A DNA stretch of 64,000 bases, taken from the NCBI GenBank assembly GCA_002839855.1, contig PGYV01000004.1, forward strand, positions 327,988 to 391,987, read 5' to 3'. The DNA comes from Candidatus Goldiibacteriota bacterium HGW-Goldbacteria-1 (GTDB lineage Bacteria > Oederibacteriota > PGYV01). The notes beneath the pieces were generated by a model. The model was not told the origin of the DNA, did no database searches, and saw only the letters and a program-made list of their open reading frames with translations. Position 1 is the stretch's first letter, and each line of letters begins with the position of its first letter. Positions 9,076 through 18,600 of this stretch are shown piece after piece. The position numbers and the translations under genes were made by a program.

Positions 9076-10515
9076 ATGATAAAAAAAGACAGGCGTCCTA
9101 AAAAGCACTTACAGGCAAAACACGGCAATAACAGGCAGCCCTCGGCGCGCCCCGCGCAGCCGTCCGGCACATCTGCCGCGCGCAGGGATATTACCGTTAC
9201 AATTGACGGATTTGCCTACGGCGGCGACGGAATCGCGCGGTTTGAAAACAGCACGGTCTATATCCCGTATGCGCTTCCGGGCAGCACAATTACCGCCAGG
9301 ATAACAGAAGAAAAAAATAAAGTTATTCAGGCGCGGATGGTATCTGTCGTAAAACCTTCGCCTTTTTACACAAAACCCGAATGCCCTTATTTTGGCGAAT
9401 GCGGCGGCTGTGATTTTATGAACATGCCTTATGAGACCCAGGCGAATTTTAAAATAGATATAATACAGGCAATAATGGAAGAAACTGCCGCTATAAAAAG
9501 CCCGCCGATGAAACCCCTTATAAGATATGAAGTGCCGCTGCATTACCGCAACAGGGCCGAATACAGGCCGGCGGTAATTGGAAGCAAGATATCACTTGGC
9601 TTTTACCGGGCGCGCAGCCACGAAGTTATAGGCATTAAAGAGTGTTTATTATTACACCCGAAAATAAACCTTCTTGCAAAAATTATTACGGATTCTATAA
9701 ACGAAAACCCGCACAGCGCGTCTATTTACAGCCCTTCAAAACATAAGGGCTATCTGCGCCACGTGACAATAAGAATAAACAGCCGCGGCGACGCGCTTAT
9801 CACCTTTGTGGTAAACGGTAAAGAGCCAAAACAGTTTATCCTGCGCGCCGCTCAGGCGCTGCAGGCACAGCCCGGTATCGCGGGCATTCTTATCAACTTT
9901 AACATGGAAGAGACAAATGATGTCTTTGGTTCAAGGGAAAAAATTCTCTACGGCAGGCCTTCAATAATAGAAACCGCCGCGGGTATTTCTTTTAAATTAA
10001 ATAACAGCGCCTTTTTTCAGGTAAACGCGGTTATGATGGAAAAAATGGCTGAATTTGTAGGCAAAAAAATCCCTGACAGGGCATCTGTCTTGGATTTATA
10101 CGGCGGCGTCGGCGCGCTTACCCTCCCGTCGCACAAAAAATTCAGGGACATAACTGTAATTGAAGCGGACAGAAACGCGGCCCAGAACCTGCGCGAAATA
10201 ATTAAATGGAATAAAATTTCACACGTAAACATAATTACAAGCAAAGTGGAAGATACAATAGACAGGGTTTTGGAAGATAAATCTTTTGACGCCGCCGTAA
10301 TTGACCCGCCGCGTTCAGGCATGCACCCGCGCGTAATAAGCGCGATTAAGGCGGCGAAAATAGGTACTCTTATTTACATTTCCTGCAACCCTTCAAGTTT
10401 TGCCCGCGATATAGCGGATTTAAAATCGCATTACCACCTTGATGAAATGACCCCTTTGGACCAGTTTGCCCAGACATACCACACGGAAATCATGGCGCGC
10501 CTCAGCATAATATAA
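9076..10515 (+). CDS. 23S rRNA (uracil-C5)-methyltransferase, RlmD/TrmA family
   Basis: SAM-dependent RNA m5U methyltransferase. A basic N-terminal tail (1-35) precedes a TRAM domain (about 37-95). A [4Fe-4S] cysteine set follows ('CPYFGECGGC' near 103-112, with a later Cys near 190). The SAM motif 'LDLYGGVGALTLP' lies near 339, 'VIDPPRSGMHP' near 410, and the catalytic 'SCNPSSFARD' near 436. The length of 479 residues and the cluster fit the RlmD/RlmCD branch; the exact uridine cannot be told from sequence. It is a rare plus-strand gene, diverging from the LolA-like gene. Confidence 0.9.
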   Translation: MIKKDRRPKKHLQAKHGNNRQPSARPAQPSGTSAARRDITVTIDGFAYGGDGIARFENSTVYIPYALPGSTITARITEEKNKVIQARMVSVVKPSPFYTKPECPYFGECGGCDFMNMPYETQANFKIDIIQAIMEETAAIKSPPMKPLIRYEVPLHYRNRAEYRPAVIGSKISLGFYRARSHEVIGIKECLLLHPKINLLAKIITDSINENPHSASIYSPSKHKGYLRHVTIRINSRGDALITFVVNGKEPKQFILRAAQALQAQPGIAGILINFNMEETNDVFGSREKILYGRPSIIETAAGISFKLNNSAFFQVNAVMMEKMAEFVGKKIPDRASVLDLYGGVGALTLPSHKKFRDITVIEADRNAAQNLREIIKWNKISHVNIITSKVEDTIDRVLEDKSFDAAVIDPPRSGMHPRVISAIKAAKIGTLIYISCNPSSFARDIADLKSHYHLDEMTPLDQFAQTYHTEIMARLSII

Positions 10516-10650
10516 AACATAGCACCTTAGCGGATTAAGCAATTAAGCTATAGCGCTCTGTCAGAACAACCTTCCATATTTATTAACCCGAACTCCTGAT
10601 AATATAAAACATAGCACTTTAGCGGATTAAGCATTTAAGCTATAGCGAAA
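10507..10650 (+). repeat. Direct duplication at the 3' end of the methyltransferase gene
   Basis: A segment of about 45 bp beginning 'ataatataaaacatagcacc' and ending 'aagctatagcg' occurs at 10507-10555 and again at about 10600-10648, with a few mismatches. The first copy includes the methyltransferase stop codon, so the second copy carries a vestige of the gene end. The spacer between copies is about 45 bp. Confidence 0.75.
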
Positions 10651-10666
10651 AATAAAAACTTTTTTT

Positions 10667-13045
10667 TTAAATTTTCTGCTGGTCAGCAATTGTGAAATAA
10701 AAAGAGGCCCCTTCGCCGGCGTGTGAACTTACCCATATTTTCCCTTTGTGCTGGGTTACTATTTTTCTGCATACCGCAAGGCCTATCCCGGTGCCTTCAT
10801 ATTCATCCTGAGTATGCAGTTTTTCAAATATTTCAAATATTTTTTCCTTATAGCCTTCTTCTATCCCTATGCCGTTGTCTTTTACGCAAAACTCCCATTC
10901 ATTGCCTTTTTTCTCCGCAAAAACTGCAATTACCGGTTCTTTAACGCGCCTTGTAAACTTAACGGCATTACCTATAAGATTTTCCATAAGCCTTATCATC
11001 TGTGTCTTTGCCCCGCGGATAACAGGAAGGTTTCCTTTATTTACCGTTATCTTTGATTCCTGTATAGCTGACTTCATGTCCAAAAGACAGGTCTGCACAA
11101 CCTCATTCATATCTACATCCGTAAAAGGCTCCGCCTTGCTTTTATTGCCCACCCTTGAATACTCCAGAAGGTCTTTAATAAGCTGCCTTAACCTTATGGC
11201 CCCGTTCATTATATTATCCAGAAATTCTTTGCCTTCCGAATTAATCTGCGTACCGTACTTTTTAATAAGCAGCTCTGAGTATATGTATATCATCCTTAAC
11301 GGTTCCTGCAGGTCATGCGAAGCCACATACGCGAACTTTTCAAGTTCTTCATTTGATTTTAAAAGTTCCGCCACTGACTGTTCCAGTTTTTTCTGTACCT
11401 CTATCACCTGTGATATTTCCATTATATTAACAAGCGTTGCCGTTGAATTTTCAAATATTATCTCTTTTTTATTAACCGCCACCCATTTTGCTTCACCCTG
11501 ATTATCTCTTAACATTAAATTACAAGTGATTTCATGGCGGCACTCTTTAAACCGTTCTTCCGTAAGCACCCCGTTTTCATCCTGTAGTTTTGCCAGAAAA
11601 CCCGCAAGGGTAAGCGCCTGCGACTCTTTATATTCCATACCGGAAAGTTCACAAAAACCTTTATTTGCAAAAACTACTTTTTCATTTTTTATTATAACAA
11701 TACCCATCATCTGCTGTTCCGTAAGCATCCTGAACTTTTCTTCAGACGTCTTCACCGCTTCCATCGCCTGAATGATTTCGGTTATATCCCTTGCCTCAAT
11801 CACAAGCATCTGAACACTGCCATCAAATCCCATTACAGGAGAAATTGAAACATCCACTTTTATATCTTTGCCGTCAGAAAAACGTATATTTGTTTCATAT
11901 CTGAATGTTTCGCCTGCAGAAGCTTCCGACACACCAAGTTTTAATTGTTTAGTGTCAAATTCATTGGCATCCCACCATGGTACATCCCATATTTTAATCC
12001 CTTTCATACCCTCAAAAGAACCTGCAAAAGTATCAAAAGACCTTTTGTTGGCGTCAATCATGCTTCCGTCAGCTGATAATAACCCGATAAAGTCAAAAGA
12101 AGACTCAAATATTGCTTTAAACCGGTTCTCGCTTAATTTAAGTTCTTCGAGAGTTTTTTTAATTTCTTTTGTCTTTTTATCAACTTCGTTTTTAAGCGAT
12201 TTATTCCAGACAAAAAACACCATAAACACAAACAGACTTAGACCGACAAACAGCGATAAAAATACCAGTAATTCCCTTCTGCTTATTATTTCCGAACCGC
12301 GCCAGGCAACTTCTATTTTTTTATATTCTGCCGCACTTATCAATTTAAAACCTTTTTCAAGAACTGCCAGCAGTCCGGGCCGGTTCTTATTAACAGCCCT
12401 GTGAAAAGCCCCCGTATAAAGGTTCATACTGTACTTAAAATCATCCTCTATCTTTCTTTTATTCAGATAATAAATTGCGGGAGGTTTGTCAACACAGAAA
12501 ACTTTTATCATGCCCGCGGCGGCTTCGGCAATTATCTCCGCGTAATCTGTGTATTCAGCCATTTCCGTAATACCGTCTTTTTTAAGCACCTCTATGCAGG
12601 CATCCCCCTTTTTAACCCCAATATTAAAACCATGAAGCGAATCCAAATTACGTATCCCTGAAATATCCTTATGAAAAAATACCGGAACCTCTATCACCGC
12701 GTATGGTTGCGTAAACAGGTATTTTTTCTGCCTCTCTTCGGTTTTAAATATGGAATCTATGACATCGGCTTTGCCTGAATCAATTTTTTCAAAAGCACTG
12801 CTCCACTGCATTCCTTCAAGGTTGACTTTTATGCCTGTCTTTTTTTCCCACAGTTTCCAGTGGTCAATGGAAATACCGACAAGTTCACCGTTTTTTTCGC
12901 GAAAAGAGTACGGCGGGTAATTATCATCAATAACAACATTAATTTCAGATATAGTTTCAGCAGATATTGTATAGGCAGGAAAAAATAAAATTAAAACAAA
13001 AAAAAGTATCAGCGCCGGTGCTGTCCCTAACTTCCCCATTTTCAC
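10667..13045 (-). CDS. Sensor histidine kinase with periplasmic SBP_bac_3 domain and two PAS domains
   Basis: Large hybrid-input sensor kinase (792 aa). In order it has: a signal peptide (1-30); a periplasmic solute-binding type 3 domain (about 32-250, 'INVVIDDNYPPYSFREKNGE'); a membrane span near 260-280; PAS domains at about 310-430 and 440-560; a HisKA with 'VASHDLQEPLRMI' (His near 577); and an HATPase domain with N box near 693, 'DNGIGIEEGY', and 'GTGIGLAV' near 752. It presumably binds a small amino-acid-like ligand and phosphorylates a response regulator encoded elsewhere, because none is adjacent. The stand-alone gene lies downstream of phoU. Confidence 0.9.
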   Translation of the reverse strand: MKMGKLGTAPALILFFVLILFFPAYTISAETISEINVVIDDNYPPYSFREKNGELVGISIDHWKLWEKKTGIKVNLEGMQWSSAFEKIDSGKADVIDSIFKTEERQKKYLFTQPYAVIEVPVFFHKDISGIRNLDSLHGFNIGVKKGDACIEVLKKDGITEMAEYTDYAEIIAEAAAGMIKVFCVDKPPAIYYLNKRKIEDDFKYSMNLYTGAFHRAVNKNRPGLLAVLEKGFKLISAAEYKKIEVAWRGSEIISRRELLVFLSLFVGLSLFVFMVFFVWNKSLKNEVDKKTKEIKKTLEELKLSENRFKAIFESSFDFIGLLSADGSMIDANKRSFDTFAGSFEGMKGIKIWDVPWWDANEFDTKQLKLGVSEASAGETFRYETNIRFSDGKDIKVDVSISPVMGFDGSVQMLVIEARDITEIIQAMEAVKTSEEKFRMLTEQQMMGIVIIKNEKVVFANKGFCELSGMEYKESQALTLAGFLAKLQDENGVLTEERFKECRHEITCNLMLRDNQGEAKWVAVNKKEIIFENSTATLVNIMEISQVIEVQKKLEQSVAELLKSNEELEKFAYVASHDLQEPLRMIYIYSELLIKKYGTQINSEGKEFLDNIMNGAIRLRQLIKDLLEYSRVGNKSKAEPFTDVDMNEVVQTCLLDMKSAIQESKITVNKGNLPVIRGAKTQMIRLMENLIGNAVKFTRRVKEPVIAVFAEKKGNEWEFCVKDNGIGIEEGYKEKIFEIFEKLHTQDEYEGTGIGLAVCRKIVTQHKGKIWVSSHAGEGASFYFTIADQQKI

Positions 13046-13078
13046 CCTCTTAACACTATGTTTGTCATCTTACAAAAA

Positions 13079-13154
13079 GGCGGTTTGGAAAAATCCGGTG
13101 GGGTTAATTTTATTCGGGCTTCAAACCCGTCCCGCGGATTATGTCCAAACCGCC
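13079..13154 (-). terminator. Large branched hairpin followed by T-run (probable terminator of the pst-phoU transcript)
   Basis: The outer stem is 11 bp and perfect (ggcggtttgga 13079-13089 with tccaaaccgcc 13144-13154). An inner aatccg/cggatt pair and a 'gggcttcaaaccc'-like hairpin lie within it. On the minus strand the stem is followed directly by TTTTT, as in an intrinsic terminator. It lies between the phoU stop (13297) and the kinase start (13045). The loop is much larger and more structured than a normal terminator, so it could also be a small RNA end or a regulatory leader for the kinase. Confidence 0.6.
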
Positions 13155-13296
13155 CGCAATGTTCCTGATTTCCCGTTATTGGATCCATAATTATTATACA
13201 CAATAAAAACGGGAAAAACAAATTTTATTACCCGCGCACGCGTATTAACCGCAGGTATAGTACCGGCACATCCCCATTAACACTTTATTACTCTTT

Positions 13297-13956
13297 TTAT
13301 TCATCTATGTGGTGTTTTATTGTCTTTCCTTCCAGCATATAGACCACATCTTCGGCTATATTTGTCACATGGTCAGCCATTCTTTCTATATGTTTGGCTA
13401 CAAGTATAAGCCTTATTCCCCTTTTTATATTATTGTTATCTTCCATCATATACGTTAAAATTTCGCGGAAAACCTGAACATACAGGCTGTCAATTTCGCT
13501 GTCTTTTAAACATATTTCCCTTGCTGCCGCGGAATTCTTCTCAACTATCGCGCTTACCGCCTGCCTTAACATCTTTCTTGTCTCTTCTTCCATTTTTGGA
13601 ATGTCAACAAGCGGTTTTAACGGAGGGTGTTTTGCCAGGTAAATAGAGGCATGAGCCACATTTATTGCTAAATCGCCTATGCGTTCCAGATCATTATTTA
13701 TTTTCTGCAGCGACGTTATAAACCTTAAATCCACCGCCATGGGCTGCCTTTTTGCCAGCAGTTCCAGGCACTGCCTGTCTATTTCCACTTCAAGCAGGTC
13801 TATTATCTGATCATCCTCTATAAGTTTTTCCGCCATTTCCACATCCATATCCACAAGCGATTCAACGCTTTTATGCACAGCGTCATCCACCATCGCCGCC
13901 ATCTTTAATACATTTTTTTTAAGGGCTTCCAGTTCTTCATCAAAATGCCTTTCCAT
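13297..13956 (-). CDS. phoU: Phosphate transport system regulator PhoU
   Basis: Cytoplasmic all-helical regulator (219 aa) that couples the PstSCAB transporter to PhoR and keeps the Pho regulon off when phosphate is sufficient. Two PhoU three-helix repeats are visible, with metal-ligand-type motifs 'RQPMAVDLRFITSLQKINNDLERIGDLA' (first half, quoted in part: 'NNDLERIGDLAINVAHA') and 'AKHIERMADHVTNIAEDVV' (second half). It begins 64 bp downstream of pstB on the same strand, the usual pst-phoU arrangement. Confidence 0.96.
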   Translation of the reverse strand: MERHFDEELEALKKNVLKMAAMVDDAVHKSVESLVDMDVEMAEKLIEDDQIIDLLEVEIDRQCLELLAKRQPMAVDLRFITSLQKINNDLERIGDLAINVAHASIYLAKHPPLKPLVDIPKMEEETRKMLRQAVSAIVEKNSAAAREICLKDSEIDSLYVQVFREILTYMMEDNNNIKRGIRLILVAKHIERMADHVTNIAEDVVYMLEGKTIKHHIDE

Positions 13957-14020
13957 ATTTTTCCTCCGTTATAAAGAAAGTATATTTAAAATTAACCCGC
14001 CGAGTATTATACCCTAAACT

Positions 14021-14788
14021 CTACCCGAATCTGCCTGTTATATAATCTTCCGTTATTTTTTTATCCGGCTTTGTGAATATTTTAGATGTCTCGCCGTATT
14101 CAGCAAGCTCTCCCATCATAAAGAATGCCGTATTATCAGCCACTCTTGCGGCCTGCTGCATATTATGCGTGACTATTATTATAGTGTAGTTCTTTTTAAG
14201 TTCCTGTATCAATTCTTCAATTTTCGCAGTTGAAATCGGGTCAAGCGATGCTGTGGGTTCATCCATTAATATTACTTCCGGCCTTATTACAAGGGCGCGC
14301 GCGATGCAAAGCCTTTGCTGCTGGCCTCCGGACAGGTCATACGCGTTTTTATTCAGGTTATCCTTTACTTCATCCCAAAGCCCGGCTTCACGCAGGCTTT
14401 CTTCCACTTTTAAATTCAGTTCCGCCTCCCCTTTAAACAGCCTGTTCACCCTTAACCCGTAAGCGACATTTTCAAATATGGATTTTGGAAACGGGTTTGG
14501 TTTCTGAAAAACCATCCCAACTTCACGGCGCAGCCTTGTCACGTCCACGCTTTTTTCATTTACATCCATTCCGCCGAATAAAAGCGTGCCTTTGGTATGT
14601 GTCCCTTCAATTAAGTCATTCATCCTGTTTATGGAGCGAAGAAAAGTGGATTTTCCGCATCCGGAAGGGCCTATCATTGCCATCACTTTATTTTTCATTA
14701 CATCAAGATTTATGTTTTTCAGCGCGTGATGGCTGCCGTAATAAAAATTAAAATCAACCGCTTTTATGCTTAGTGTGTTTTCTACCAT
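14021..14788 (-). CDS. pstB: Phosphate ABC transporter ATP-binding protein PstB
   Basis: ATPase of the high-affinity phosphate importer. Motifs: Walker A 'GPSGCGKST' (residues 40-48), Q-loop '[17 protein letters not shown]' (PstB-specific), ABC signature 'LSGGQQQRL', Walker B '[12 protein letters not shown]' and H-loop 'VTHNMQQA'. The length of 255 residues is standard. The start overlaps the end of pstA by 7 bp, and phoU follows, so pstC-pstA-pstB-phoU are one transcription unit. Confidence 0.97.
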   Translation of the reverse strand: MVENTLSIKAVDFNFYYGSHHALKNINLDVMKNKVMAMIGPSGCGKSTFLRSINRMNDLIEGTHTKGTLLFGGMDVNEKSVDVTRLRREVGMVFQKPNPFPKSIFENVAYGLRVNRLFKGEAELNLKVEESLREAGLWDEVKDNLNKNAYDLSGGQQQRLCIARALVIRPEVILMDEPTASLDPISTAKIEELIQELKKNYTIIIVTHNMQQAARVADNTAFFMMGELAEYGETSKIFTKPDKKITEDYITGRFG

Positions 14789-15666
14789 TTTCTCCCTCTC
14801 CTTGCTTTTATTCTTATTGCTATCGCTGCCGCGTTTACCGCAAGCACAAGCATAAGCAGCACCAGCGCGGTTCCATAGGCGATTTCCATCTGGCCTGCCT
14901 GGCTGCCCTCTGTCATTAAAGCGTAAATATGGTAAGGAAGCGCCATCACTTCAGAAAACAGCGAATCCGGCAGTTTTATGGTAAAGAAAGTGGCGGCCGT
15001 AAACATAATAGGCGCGGTCTCGCCGGCGGCGCGGCCTATGCCCAGTATTACCCCGGTTAATATTCCGGAAATAGCGTTGGGAAGAATTACTTTGTACATA
15101 GTCTGCCACCTTGTGGCGCCAAGCGCCAGCGAAGCTTCTTTAAATGATTTGGGGACAGACAAAAGCGCTTCTTCTGCCGTGACTATAATAGTGGGAAGCA
15201 CCATTATCCCAAGCACAACAATTCCGGATAAAAGCGACACGCCAAACTGCATAAACTTTACAAGAAACGCAAGCCCAAAAAGGCCGAAAACAATTGACGG
15301 CACACCGGCAAGCGAATTTATTCCTATTCTTAGAAGCCTTACCATTTTCATATTGGTGCTGTACTCTGTAAGCCAGACTGCTGTTAGCACTCCCAGCGGC
15401 AGGGCAAAAAGTATAGCGCCTGTGGACAGTAAAAAAGTCCCCATAATAGCCGGGAAAATTCCGCCTTCTGACATTCCATTTTCAGGAAATTTTATAAAGA
15501 AATCAACACTAAGCGCCCCGAAACCTTTTACAACAATAAAACCTATAAGCACAATAAGCGATAATACGACAGACAGCACGCAGGCTTTAAGCACAATAAA
15601 GCCGGCTGACTGTTGGGCGTATCTTTTTTTATCTATTGCCTGCTTTTCCGGATTGGTGTCTTTCAT
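14782..15666 (-). CDS. pstA: Phosphate ABC transporter permease PstA
   Basis: Inner-membrane permease subunit, 294 residues with about six membrane helices. The ABC-permease EAA loop is present ('[20 protein letters not shown]'), together with the PstA-type '[17 protein letters not shown]'. It overlaps pstC upstream by 4 bp (ATGA type) and pstB downstream by 7 bp. With PstC it forms the channel for phosphate delivered by PstS. Confidence 0.96.
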   Translation of the reverse strand: MKDTNPEKQAIDKKRYAQQSAGFIVLKACVLSVVLSLIVLIGFIVVKGFGALSVDFFIKFPENGMSEGGIFPAIMGTFLLSTGAILFALPLGVLTAVWLTEYSTNMKMVRLLRIGINSLAGVPSIVFGLFGLAFLVKFMQFGVSLLSGIVVLGIMVLPTIIVTAEEALLSVPKSFKEASLALGATRWQTMYKVILPNAISGILTGVILGIGRAAGETAPIMFTAATFFTIKLPDSLFSEVMALPYHIYALMTEGSQAGQMEIAYGTALVLLMLVLAVNAAAIAIRIKARRGRKW

Positions 15667-16538
15667 TTATTCTTCCCTTTTTTGATATTTTCCGCGATGA
15701 TGTTAAAAATAATATTAAAAATAAACAGAATAAGCCCCATGGCAAACAGCATATAATAATGAGAATCACCCACAACTGTTTCCCCCATTTCACCTGCTAT
15801 GCAAGCGGTCATGGGCCTCATAGGGACGAATATATTATCCGGGATTCCCCTTGAACCGCCTGCTGCCATTAACACTGTCATGGTCTCGCCCATTGCCCTG
15901 GAAATTCCCAGAATTATTCCCGTAAGTATGCCTGACTTGGCGGCGGGGACAGATACCCTTATTATAGTCTCCCATTTTGTCCCGCCAAGCGCCAGGGACG
16001 CGTGCCTTAATTCCTTAGGGACAGCGGTAACCGCGTCCTCTGTAATGCTGGCAATTGTCGGCACCGACATTATGGCAAGAAGTATTGCAGCGGTAAAACC
16101 GGTAAGCCCGGTATCAAGATGAAATATGTTTTTTACCAGGGGCGCAAGAAATACAATTCCAAAAAAACCAAGCACCACGGAAGGTATACCCGCAAGCACT
16201 TCCAGTGCGGGTTTAATTATTTCCCTTACTTTTGCCGGCGCTATTTCCGCAAGATATACAGCAGCGCCCACGCCAAGCGGCACGGCAATGGCTATCGCCG
16301 TGAACGTAACGTAAAATGATGACAGTATTAAGGGCCACATGCCAAACAAAGGCGGATCGTCAGTGGGCCTCCAGACTTTCCCTGTCAGTGTGGATATTAT
16401 TCCGTATTCCCTGAAAGCCGGCACCGCTGAAACTATAAGTGTCATGGCTATGCCAAAGAGAAACAAAATGGAGATAAATGACACCATTGGAAGAGCCCGC
16501 TCTATAAAATTCTTTTTCATTCCGCTATGTACAGCCAT
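15663..16538 (-). CDS. pstC: Phosphate ABC transporter permease PstC
   Basis: Second permease subunit (291 aa, about six helices), with the EAA-type loop 'HASLALGGTKWETIIRVSVP' and 'VLAGIPSVVLGFFGIVFLAP'. An alternative start is the Met-Lys at residue 7. A four-repeat Pho box (16583-16621) and a -10 TATAAT (16568-16573) lie just upstream, and a terminator separates it from pstS. The pstCAB-phoU unit therefore has its own phosphate-controlled promoter. Confidence 0.96.
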   Translation of the reverse strand: MAVHSGMKKNFIERALPMVSFISILFLFGIAMTLIVSAVPAFREYGIISTLTGKVWRPTDDPPLFGMWPLILSSFYVTFTAIAIAVPLGVGAAVYLAEIAPAKVREIIKPALEVLAGIPSVVLGFFGIVFLAPLVKNIFHLDTGLTGFTAAILLAIMSVPTIASITEDAVTAVPKELRHASLALGGTKWETIIRVSVPAAKSGILTGIILGISRAMGETMTVLMAAGGSRGIPDNIFVPMRPMTACIAGEMGETVVGDSHYYMLFAMGLILFIFNIIFNIIAENIKKGKNK

Positions 16539-16567
16539 TCAACCTTCCTTATCTTTTATTTGACTGA

Positions 16568-16621
16568 ATTATAGATTTTTATGATTAAATCTCTGTTAGC
16601 CTAATGTTAATTTTCTGTTAA
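16568..16621 (-). promoter_or_regulatory. Pho box and -10 hexamer of pstC
   Basis: Read on the minus strand there are four hexamers at exactly 11-bp pitch: TTAACA (16616-16621), TTAACA (16605-16610), CTAACA (16594-16599) and TTAATC (16583-16588). A TATAAT (16568-16573) follows 9 bases after the last. TTAACA direct repeats at 11-bp pitch are the known binding pattern of PhoB/PhoP-family regulators, and phoB is encoded nearby. The repeats cover the -35 position, as expected for an activator. Confidence 0.85.
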
Positions 16622-16622
16622 T

Positions 16623-16652
16623 AAAAAGGGCGGGGTTATCCCCGCCCTTTTT
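16623..16652 (-). terminator. Intrinsic terminator after pstS
   Basis: A near-perfect 13-bp GC-rich stem (aaaaagggcgggg / ccccgccctttt, loop ttat) with flanking A and T runs sits 13 bp after the pstS stop and just upstream of the pstC Pho box. It should end or attenuate the porin-pstS message, so that the binding protein is made in excess over the permease. Confidence 0.9.
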
Positions 16653-16664
16653 ATCCAAAACATT

Positions 16665-17507
16665 TTATTTTACGGGAACGTAACCCACTTCTTTTACTAT
16701 CTTCTGTCCGGCAGGGCTTAATACGTAATCAATGTACTGTTTTACAAGCCCGGATGGATCTCCGTTAGTGTACATAAAAAGCGGCCTTGCAACCTTATAC
16801 GTTCCGTTTATTACATTTGCCTCTGTTGCCATTACCCCTTCAACTTTAAGCACTTTCATATCATCTGACAAAAATGCCAGCCCAAGATACCCTATGGCGC
16901 CTTCCGTATTCTTTACATTTTCCGCCACTTCCCTGTTGGAAACCGTCATTATAGAATCATCACGAAGCTTTGCGCCCCTTAAAACAAGCTCGCTGAACAC
17001 TTCATATGTGCCTGATGTGGTATCCCTGGAAACCGCGACTATTTTTCCGCTGCCGATGCCAAGCTGGCTCCATTTGGTTATCTTTCCGCTGAAGATATCG
17101 CGCAGCTGGTTAATGGTGATGGCATCAACCGGATTGGATTTATGCACAACCATTGCTATACCGTCTTTTGCAACTTCAGTTCCAAAAGCATTAACCCCTT
17201 TAGATTTGGCATTAATTATCTCTTTTGCCTTAATAGCCCTTGAAGCATTGCCGATATCCGCGGAACCGTCAATAATGGCGGCTATACCCACTCCCGAACC
17301 GCCGCCTTTTACCGATACTTCAACAGAAGGGTTTGCCTTCATAAATTCTTCCGCGGCTTTCTGCGCTATGGGAAGCACCGTAGTAGAACCCGTAAGTGAA
17401 ATCTTATTTTCTGATTTTTTTGCCCACGGCCAGTCCCACGCGAATGCCGAACCTGCCGCCAATGCCATTACTGATAATACAACTGCCATTTTAAAAAATT
17501 TTTTCAT
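16665..17507 (-). CDS. pstS: Periplasmic phosphate-binding protein PstS
   Basis: Solute-binding protein of the Pst transporter (280 aa). A signal peptide with an Ala-x-Ala site is seen ('AAGSAFAWDWPW'). The phosphate-binding loops of the family are present: 'LTGSTTVLPIAQKAAEEF' near residue 38, 'GGGSGVGIAAI' near 68 and 'SRDTTSGTYEVFSE' near 160. It lies 27 bp downstream of a porin gene that carries its own Pho box, and is followed by a terminator. Porin and PstS are probably co-expressed in phosphate starvation. Confidence 0.95.
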   Translation of the reverse strand: MKKFFKMAVVLSVMALAAGSAFAWDWPWAKKSENKISLTGSTTVLPIAQKAAEEFMKANPSVEVSVKGGGSGVGIAAIIDGSADIGNASRAIKAKEIINAKSKGVNAFGTEVAKDGIAMVVHKSNPVDAITINQLRDIFSGKITKWSQLGIGSGKIVAVSRDTTSGTYEVFSELVLRGAKLRDDSIMTVSNREVAENVKNTEGAIGYLGLAFLSDDMKVLKVEGVMATEANVINGTYKVARPLFMYTNGDPSGLVKQYIDYVLSPAGQKIVKEVGYVPVK

Positions 17508-17534
17508 TTCTTTCTCCTTTTATATTTTTTTAAA

Positions 17535-18560
17535 TTACCAGCTCCACTTTGTCTGTGCCATCCAAAGATTTGTTGTCACGGGGCTTGATGCGCCGCCAAC
17601 CTTATCCTGTTCCATCTGATAGTTAAGCTGAAGAAGTACTTTTTCAGTAACATCATAGTTTAACCCTATTGCGTAAACATTTTTTTCATCCCTTACCTTT
17701 AATGTGTCCGGGTTTGAAACCATATACATCGCATGGGCGCTTATCCCGTCAACAATTTCCATTCCAAGATATGCGCTTAAAGACTGCCCGATTCCGCTTT
17801 TGCCGGATGACTTCTGGTCTTTTGATTCAAGCGCTTCAACAAAGCCCGATATTGGGCCGCTTGCGAAACCAACCACAACCGCTTTCCTGTCAGCATACTT
17901 TGCAAGGCTTGACGGCTGTCCGTTTACCTGCTGGTCTTCTCCAATCTGGTGCCCTAAATAAGAACCCCTTACATATATACCTGCAATAGGAACAATGTTT
18001 ACGCTTGCAACAACTGACTTTGCAAGGTTTGCTTCCGCTTTCTTGTAGCCTGAGCCGCTTAAAACACCGGCTTCAAAGTTTCCAAGTTCCATCGGAAGGT
18101 ATCCTCTTAAAGCCACGCCATAATCCGCGCTGTCAACAAGCTTAAGCTTGTCTTCAAGAGCTTTTTCAATAAGCGGGTATTCCCATGTGTCAATTGTACC
18201 AAAAGGAACAGGCTGAAGGCCCGCCCTTAATGACATTCCCGCGTCCATTAATAATGGAATACTCTTTAAATCCACATAAGCGTACTTAACCCAGGTTCCA
18301 AAATTAATATTGTTTTGCCCGTCAGTATTTTCATAATCAAGCGTCAACGCGCCTTCATACCCTTCCCCCGTTGTCTTTACCCTTACATACGTCCTTTTTA
18401 CTTCAAATGCGCTTTTCTTTTGTGCTGCGTTGTCATAACCAAGCGTGTACCTGAACCAGTTGTAGCCATAAACTTTTGTTTCAGGCCCGGCGGCAAAAAC
18501 GCCCGCCGATATTGCCAGACTTAATACCGCTGCAGCTGTGATTCTTAAAACTTTTTTCAT
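17535..18560 (-). CDS. Outer-membrane porin, probably phosphate-starvation induced
   Basis: 341-residue protein with a signal peptide (cleavage after 'AGVFA', about residue 24), alternating beta-strand patterns typical of a beta-barrel and a C-terminal aromatic residue ('LWMAQTKWSW'), as in outer-membrane barrels. It has no recognisable soluble domain. Its position between a Pho box and pstS suggests a phosphate or polyphosphate entry channel, like OprP/OprO in other bacteria, but the sequence similarity seen here is only general. The alternative is a general short-chain porin. Confidence 0.8.
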   Translation of the reverse strand: MKKVLRITAAAVLSLAISAGVFAAGPETKVYGYNWFRYTLGYDNAAQKKSAFEVKRTYVRVKTTGEGYEGALTLDYENTDGQNNINFGTWVKYAYVDLKSIPLLMDAGMSLRAGLQPVPFGTIDTWEYPLIEKALEDKLKLVDSADYGVALRGYLPMELGNFEAGVLSGSGYKKAEANLAKSVVASVNIVPIAGIYVRGSYLGHQIGEDQQVNGQPSSLAKYADRKAVVVGFASGPISGFVEALESKDQKSSGKSGIGQSLSAYLGMEIVDGISAHAMYMVSNPDTLKVRDEKNVYAIGLNYDVTEKVLLQLNYQMEQDKVGGASSPVTTNLWMAQTKWSW

Positions 18561-18600
18561 TGTCTTCCTCCTTGTTTTTATAACTTCATCTTACGGTGAA

